Shown: positions 61,532 to 64,000 of the stretch, in pieces
Layout: every line of letters starts with the position of its first letter
Numbering within the stretch: position 1 is the first letter of the stretch
Source: Chitinophaga sp. Ak27
GTDB lineage: Bacteria; Bacteroidota; Bacteroidia; Chitinophagales; Chitinophagaceae
Length of the DNA stretch: 64,000 nucleotides
Assembly: GCF_012726295.1 (NCBI RefSeq)
Contig: NZ_JABAOB010000004.1
Location: forward strand, 248,001 to 312,000
Reading direction: 5' to 3'
Position numbers and translations under genes: made by a program
Notes under the pieces: generated by a model
What the model was told of the DNA's origin: nothing
Seen by the model: the letters and a program-made list of their open reading frames with translations, nothing else
The model's database searches: none

Positions 61532-61690
61532 CTATGCCTTGGGATTTTTAGTATTCGTTTTTTTTGCGGTAGTCCAAAATAGATTCAGTTTAGTATTATC
61601 TTCCATCATCTGTTTTAGTCTTTCCGCTGGAGATTTAGAGAGCCAGATTTTTAGCTGCATCTCTTTTATATGAGACGGAGTATCAGTCAT
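61532..61690 (-). CDS. Small helical protein overlapping a nucleotidyltransferase gene
   Basis: A 52-residue protein (starting MTDTPSHIKEMQLKIWLSKS and ending near TKNPKA) whose ATG overlaps the stop of the upstream nucleotidyltransferase gene by four bases (ATGA), a sign of translational coupling. The sequence PAERLKQMMEDNTKLNLFWTTAKK looks like an amphipathic helix. No family name is known to me, but similar small proteins appear beside Bacteroidota nucleotidyltransferase-type genes. It may be an antitoxin-like or adaptor partner. Confidence 0.65.
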   Translation of the reverse strand: MTDTPSHIKEMQLKIWLSKSPAERLKQMMEDNTKLNLFWTTAKKTNTKNPKA

Positions 61691-62217
61691 CTTTTGATAA
61701 GATTAAAAGTGTCTAAATTCAATTTATCGATCCAGCTGTTTGTATATATCCAGTCAAGTCCTTCTATTTCGGTAAGAAGCCTAATATCTTCCATTTGTAA
61801 TGCCGACTGTATTGTCTGAATCCATATAAGTTTTGAAATAAGTAAATCTTCGGCGGAAACAATATAGATGATTTGTCCATAGAAATCTATCTGTGTTCTC
61901 CTGCTAAATTCTACTTGCCTGAATGGTTCATCCTTCAAAACAACAAAATCCGCTTTAAATCCCGAAGCATGATCTATAATATTAAACATGCTTTGATGCT
62001 TTATCGCATCTTTTATCGCGTCTTTATCACAATAATATCCATCTTCAAAATTGGCAATGAAACGATCAACATCTTTATGCCCAATATGCACAATAAAATC
62101 AAAATCCCGGGTGGCTCTGGGAACGACGTATAAACTCATTGCCACGCTCCCTGAAAGCATATAGGGGATATTGAGTGTATGAAGTACGGATATTATTTTT
62201 TCAAAAAAAGAAACCAT
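61687..62217 (-). CDS. Nucleotidyltransferase-like protein (MNT/AbiEii-type)
   Basis: A 176-residue predicted nucleotidyltransferase: IPYMLSGSVAMSLYVVPRATRDFDFIVHI is the GS-x(n)-DxD-like core, with the acidic pair of DFDFIV as metal ligands. The rest is helical with QIDFYGQIIYIVSAEDLLISKLIWIQ. The codons are AT-rich compared with the flanking genes, and the upstream region has strong palindromes. The 52-residue gene overlaps its end by four bases. A toxin-antitoxin-like or defence role is inference only. Confidence 0.8.
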   Translation of the reverse strand: MVSFFEKIISVLHTLNIPYMLSGSVAMSLYVVPRATRDFDFIVHIGHKDVDRFIANFEDGYYCDKDAIKDAIKHQSMFNIIDHASGFKADFVVLKDEPFRQVEFSRRTQIDFYGQIIYIVSAEDLLISKLIWIQTIQSALQMEDIRLLTEIEGLDWIYTNSWIDKLNLDTFNLIKR

Positions 62218-62242
62218 AAGTAGTTACAAGTTACGTAAACTC

Positions 62243-62268
62243 ATTAACATTACAAATGTAATGTTAAT
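62243..62268. promoter_or_regulatory. Perfect 11-bp inverted repeat overlapping a -7 box (operator candidate)
   Basis: ATTAACATTAC (62243-62253) and GTAATGTTAAT (62258-62268) flank AAAT. Read leftwards the middle contains TACATTTG, an exact TAnnTTTG box. It lies 26 bases before the nucleotidyltransferase ATG, so a bound regulator would block transcription of the pair. Confidence 0.6.
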
Positions 62269-62334
62269 AATAGATTTATTATGAATTAATATAATTATCT
62301 GGATGATTTGTATGCAAAGATATTTATCTAAATA

Positions 62335-62358
62335 CCAGTTAGATTTATATCTAACTGG
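62335..62358. repeat. Perfect 10-bp inverted repeat
   Basis: CCAGTTAGAT (62335-62344) pairs with ATCTAACTGG (62349-62358) with a TTAT loop. It may be a second operator or a hairpin. No T run follows, so it is not an obvious terminator. Confidence 0.5.
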
Positions 62359-62478
62359 AGGTTCCTAATAGAAAGAACGATTGAAAACAATAGCCTGATA
62401 ATTTAAATATTTATCCCGTTTATCGCAGGTATATCAATCGCACAAAATGTAATTTTGCGCAGCAATGGATTTTAGTAA

Positions 62479-62486
62479 TACCTTTG
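62479..62486 (+). promoter_or_regulatory. Promoter -7 box of the MbnP locus (TACCTTTG)
   Basis: TACCTTTG is an exact -7 match, with TTTG at 62454-62457 placed 21 bases before as a -33 element. The start of the first gene is 29 bases downstream. Confidence 0.6.
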
Positions 62487-62514
62487 CGCTGACTTTAACT
62501 CATTTACCAGTAGC

Positions 62515-62889
62515 ATGCGGAAACAACTCATAACGGTCTTTTTAATGCTGATCTGGCTTTGCCAGCTCTCAGACCGTTATTTTGTAATGCTCGACTTTTA
62601 CCTGAACCAGGAATATATTGCAAAGAACCTATGCGTTAACCGCAATAAGCCCGCTATGCATTGTAACGGTAAATGTCATCTCAGTAAAAAGTTAAAGGAA
62701 GAAGATAAACGCGACCAGGATAATCCCGAGCGCAAAGATCATCGCAGCGAAATCTTCTATGCGGCCTGGCTGGAACCCACTTCGCTGACTGCCGCCGTAA
62801 CCGCCAACATCGCTCACTATCCGCATCCCTATTGTATAGGCACACCCATTGACCAGCCTGATACTATATTCCATCCACCTGCCGCATAA
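62515..62889 (+). CDS. Small protein with HCNGKCHL metal-binding motif, MbnP locus
   Basis: A 124-residue exported or membrane-anchored protein: a hydrophobic N-terminus (MRKQLITVFLMLIWLCQLSDR), then AMHCNGKCHLSKKLKEEDKRD. The two Cys and two His of HCNGKCH look like a copper or other metal site. The rest is charged, with a HPYC motif further on. It immediately precedes an MbnP gene and, beyond it, an MbnH-like cytochrome c peroxidase. The function is unknown; copper handling is the likely role. Confidence 0.75.
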   Translation: MRKQLITVFLMLIWLCQLSDRYFVMLDFYLNQEYIAKNLCVNRNKPAMHCNGKCHLSKKLKEEDKRDQDNPERKDHRSEIFYAAWLEPTSLTAAVTANIAHYPHPYCIGTPIDQPDTIFHPPAA

Positions 62890-63034
62890 TTATCCAACTA
62901 TTATTGATCCGTTAATTTAACTGGTACCCCCGTACCAACTTGATCGTTATTGCCTTTATCCTTCGCGTGTATGCACGGGAAGCGGCATCCTATTGTTTAT
63001 TCATCACAGCAACCTATTGCTGCAATAACCTGTT

Positions 63035-63853
63035 ATGCATCCATTTAAACATACCATATACGGCGCCATGGTGGTGCTGCTCAGCTTTACCGCTTGTAAA
63101 AAAGAAGACATTAAACCGGAAACATCCACCGATGCCAAAGCCGTTTTATCGATACAGTTTGATAATATTGCGGGCGACCGGAACCTGCAACTCAACACCG
63201 GCGTATATACCAATGCTGCCGGCGAAAGCTTCAACATCTCCCTGTTACAGTATTTTATCAGCAACATCAAGGTCACCAACAGCAGCGGCCAGGAGTTCGT
63301 AGTACCCGCCGACAGCAGCTATTTCCTGGTAAGTGAAGCCAATGCGGCCTCCCAGTTTGTAAAAGTAAAAGTGCCGGAAGGCGACTATCAATCCCTGTCC
63401 TTTGTGCTGGGGGTAGACAGCCTCCGGAGCACAATGGACATCAGTCGCAGAACAGGTGTACTGGACCCTTCCGGCGGCATGGGCGATGGCATGTACTGGG
63501 GCTGGAACAGTGGTTACATCTTCTTTAAAATGGAGGGAGAGTCGGCCGCTGCACCGGCAGATCCCAGCGGCCAGCATAAGTTCCGGTATCACATAGGCGG
63601 ATTTGGCGGCTATAGCGCACCTACGCTGAATAATATCAAACGGATTATGATAGACCTGCGCGCCGGTGGCATCGCCAAAGTAAGACAAGGCCGCGAAGCC
63701 AATGTCCACCTCATGGCAGATATCCTCAAAGTGTTTAACGGTACCCGGACAATCAGCATCGCTGCCAATCCTACGGTGATGTTCAGTGATTTCAGCATCC
63801 AGGTAGCCAATAACTATACGCAGTTGTTTCACCACGATCATACGGAAAACTAA
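63035..63853 (+). CDS. MbnP family copper-binding protein
   Basis: A 272-residue lipoprotein with signal ending LSFTACKKED. The mature part is the MbnP domain: LSIQFDNIAGDRNLQLNTGVYTNAAGE, VLGVDSLRS and GMGDGMYWGWNSGYIFFKMEG. In studied MbnPs a tryptophan of the WxWNSGY region is oxidised to kynurenine by the paired MbnH diheme enzyme, making the copper site; candidates here are Trp155 and Trp157. A His-rich end (LFHHDHTEN) may bind metal. The next gene, 63859 onward, is the MbnH-like partner. Confidence 0.88.
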   Translation: MHPFKHTIYGAMVVLLSFTACKKEDIKPETSTDAKAVLSIQFDNIAGDRNLQLNTGVYTNAAGESFNISLLQYFISNIKVTNSSGQEFVVPADSSYFLVSEANAASQFVKVKVPEGDYQSLSFVLGVDSLRSTMDISRRTGVLDPSGGMGDGMYWGWNSGYIFFKMEGESAAAPADPSGQHKFRYHIGGFGGYSAPTLNNIKRIMIDLRAGGIAKVRQGREANVHLMADILKVFNGTRTISIAANPTVMFSDFSIQVANNYTQLFHHDHTEN

Positions 63854-63858
63854 CGGGC

Positions 63859-64000
63859 ATGAATAAACTGCAATGGCTGATCATAACCGGTATAGTGTTA
63901 TTTCTTTTTGCCTGTAGTAAAAGCGAGCAGCTGGCGGCCATCTTTGAAGGCTTCCATCAGCCGGCAGGATTCCCTGCGCCGGCCTACAAGTTCGCCAATA
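63859..64000 (+). CDS. Cytochrome c peroxidase (MbnH-like), 5' end only
   Basis: Only 47 residues are inside the window: a lipoprotein signal with cysteine in FLFACSKSEQ, then FEGFHQPAGFPAPAYKFAN. The pattern P-x-FPAPxYxFxxN at the start of the mature part fits diheme cytochrome c peroxidases. The heme CxxCH motifs lie beyond the window. It starts five bases after the MbnP stop, so the pair is one operon and it is probably the enzyme that modifies MbnP. Confidence 0.75.
   Translation, partial: MNKLQWLIITGIVLFLFACSKSEQLAAIFEGFHQPAGFPAPAYKFAN

Larger units (their letters stand above)
62218..62514. other. AT-rich divergent intergenic region rich in palindromes
   Basis: The 297 bases between the leftward nucleotidyltransferase and the rightward MbnP-locus gene are strongly AT-rich. 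They contain two perfect inverted repeats (62243-62268 and 62335-62358), leftward -7-like boxes at 62253-62260 and 62315-62322, and rightward boxes at 62450-62457 and 62479-62486. No coding frame is convincing. Confidence 0.65.

Noticed and set aside
1..64000. CRISPR arrays, IS elements, prophage, rRNA and riboswitches
   Set aside because: No regularly spaced repeats, transposase or integrase genes, rRNA sequences or recognisable riboswitch cores were found when reading the window; absence is judged by eye only.

Overview
The window looks like a chromosomal segment of a Bacteroidota bacterium, most like Chitinophaga or a close relative (Chitinophagaceae). The evidence is the SusC/SusD pair, the ECF sigma/FecR/TonB-receptor cassettes carrying STN domains, the many lipoproteins with an (S)CKK-type lipobox, the lack of clear Shine-Dalgarno sites, promoter-like TAnnTTTG boxes, and many secreted glycoside hydrolases. 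No rRNA, tRNA, IS element, prophage or CRISPR array was seen.

Layout. 1-1914: end of a Ter-type stress cluster (TerD, a phosphoribosyltransferase, a HAD protein). 2297-3112: DUF4272 lipoprotein. 3230-7898: sugar-catabolic genes (Gfo/Idh/MocA oxidoreductase, AraC regulator, Na+ symporter, DapA-type lyase). 7989-19998: ECF sigma, FecR, STN-SusC, SusD, two predicted polysaccharide-acting enzymes and a TlpA-like thioredoxin lipoprotein, forming a polysaccharide-utilisation locus. 20111-28820: a second signalling cassette whose sigma factor is fused in frame to a periplasmic S41 protease, followed by FecR, an STN TonB receptor, a beta-helix lipoprotein and another lipoprotein. 28921-38457: secreted YD-like protein, DUF1080 protein, sterol-desaturase-family protein, GH20 and GH78. 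38475-47588: Na+/H+ antiporter, secreted fibre-like protein, DoxX, an ECF sigma factor, MarR, an outer-membrane barrel protein and small enzymes. 47816-52497: leuC-leuD-cimA-leuB operon. 52708-59530: TetR-controlled ABC-2/HlyD/TolC exporter with two matching operators. 59692-62217: aldo/keto reductase, AraC regulator, and a nucleotidyltransferase overlapping a 52-residue partner. 62515-64000: copper-type MbnP/MbnH locus, cut by the window end.

How the genes work together. In each cassette the outer-membrane receptor presumably signals through its STN domain to FecR, which controls the ECF sigma factor and hence expression of the receptor. The first cassette would import a glycan fragment made by the adjacent hydrolases; the symporter, lyase and oxidoreductase would then process a released acidic or modified sugar. 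In the second cassette the sigma factor carries on its own chain a protease of the family that trims FecR-like anti-sigma factors elsewhere, so it is the best candidate here for an undescribed system. The leu/cim operon suggests isoleucine synthesis from pyruvate. A family of palindromic repeats (three copies) sits exactly at gene ends and probably acts as transcription terminators.
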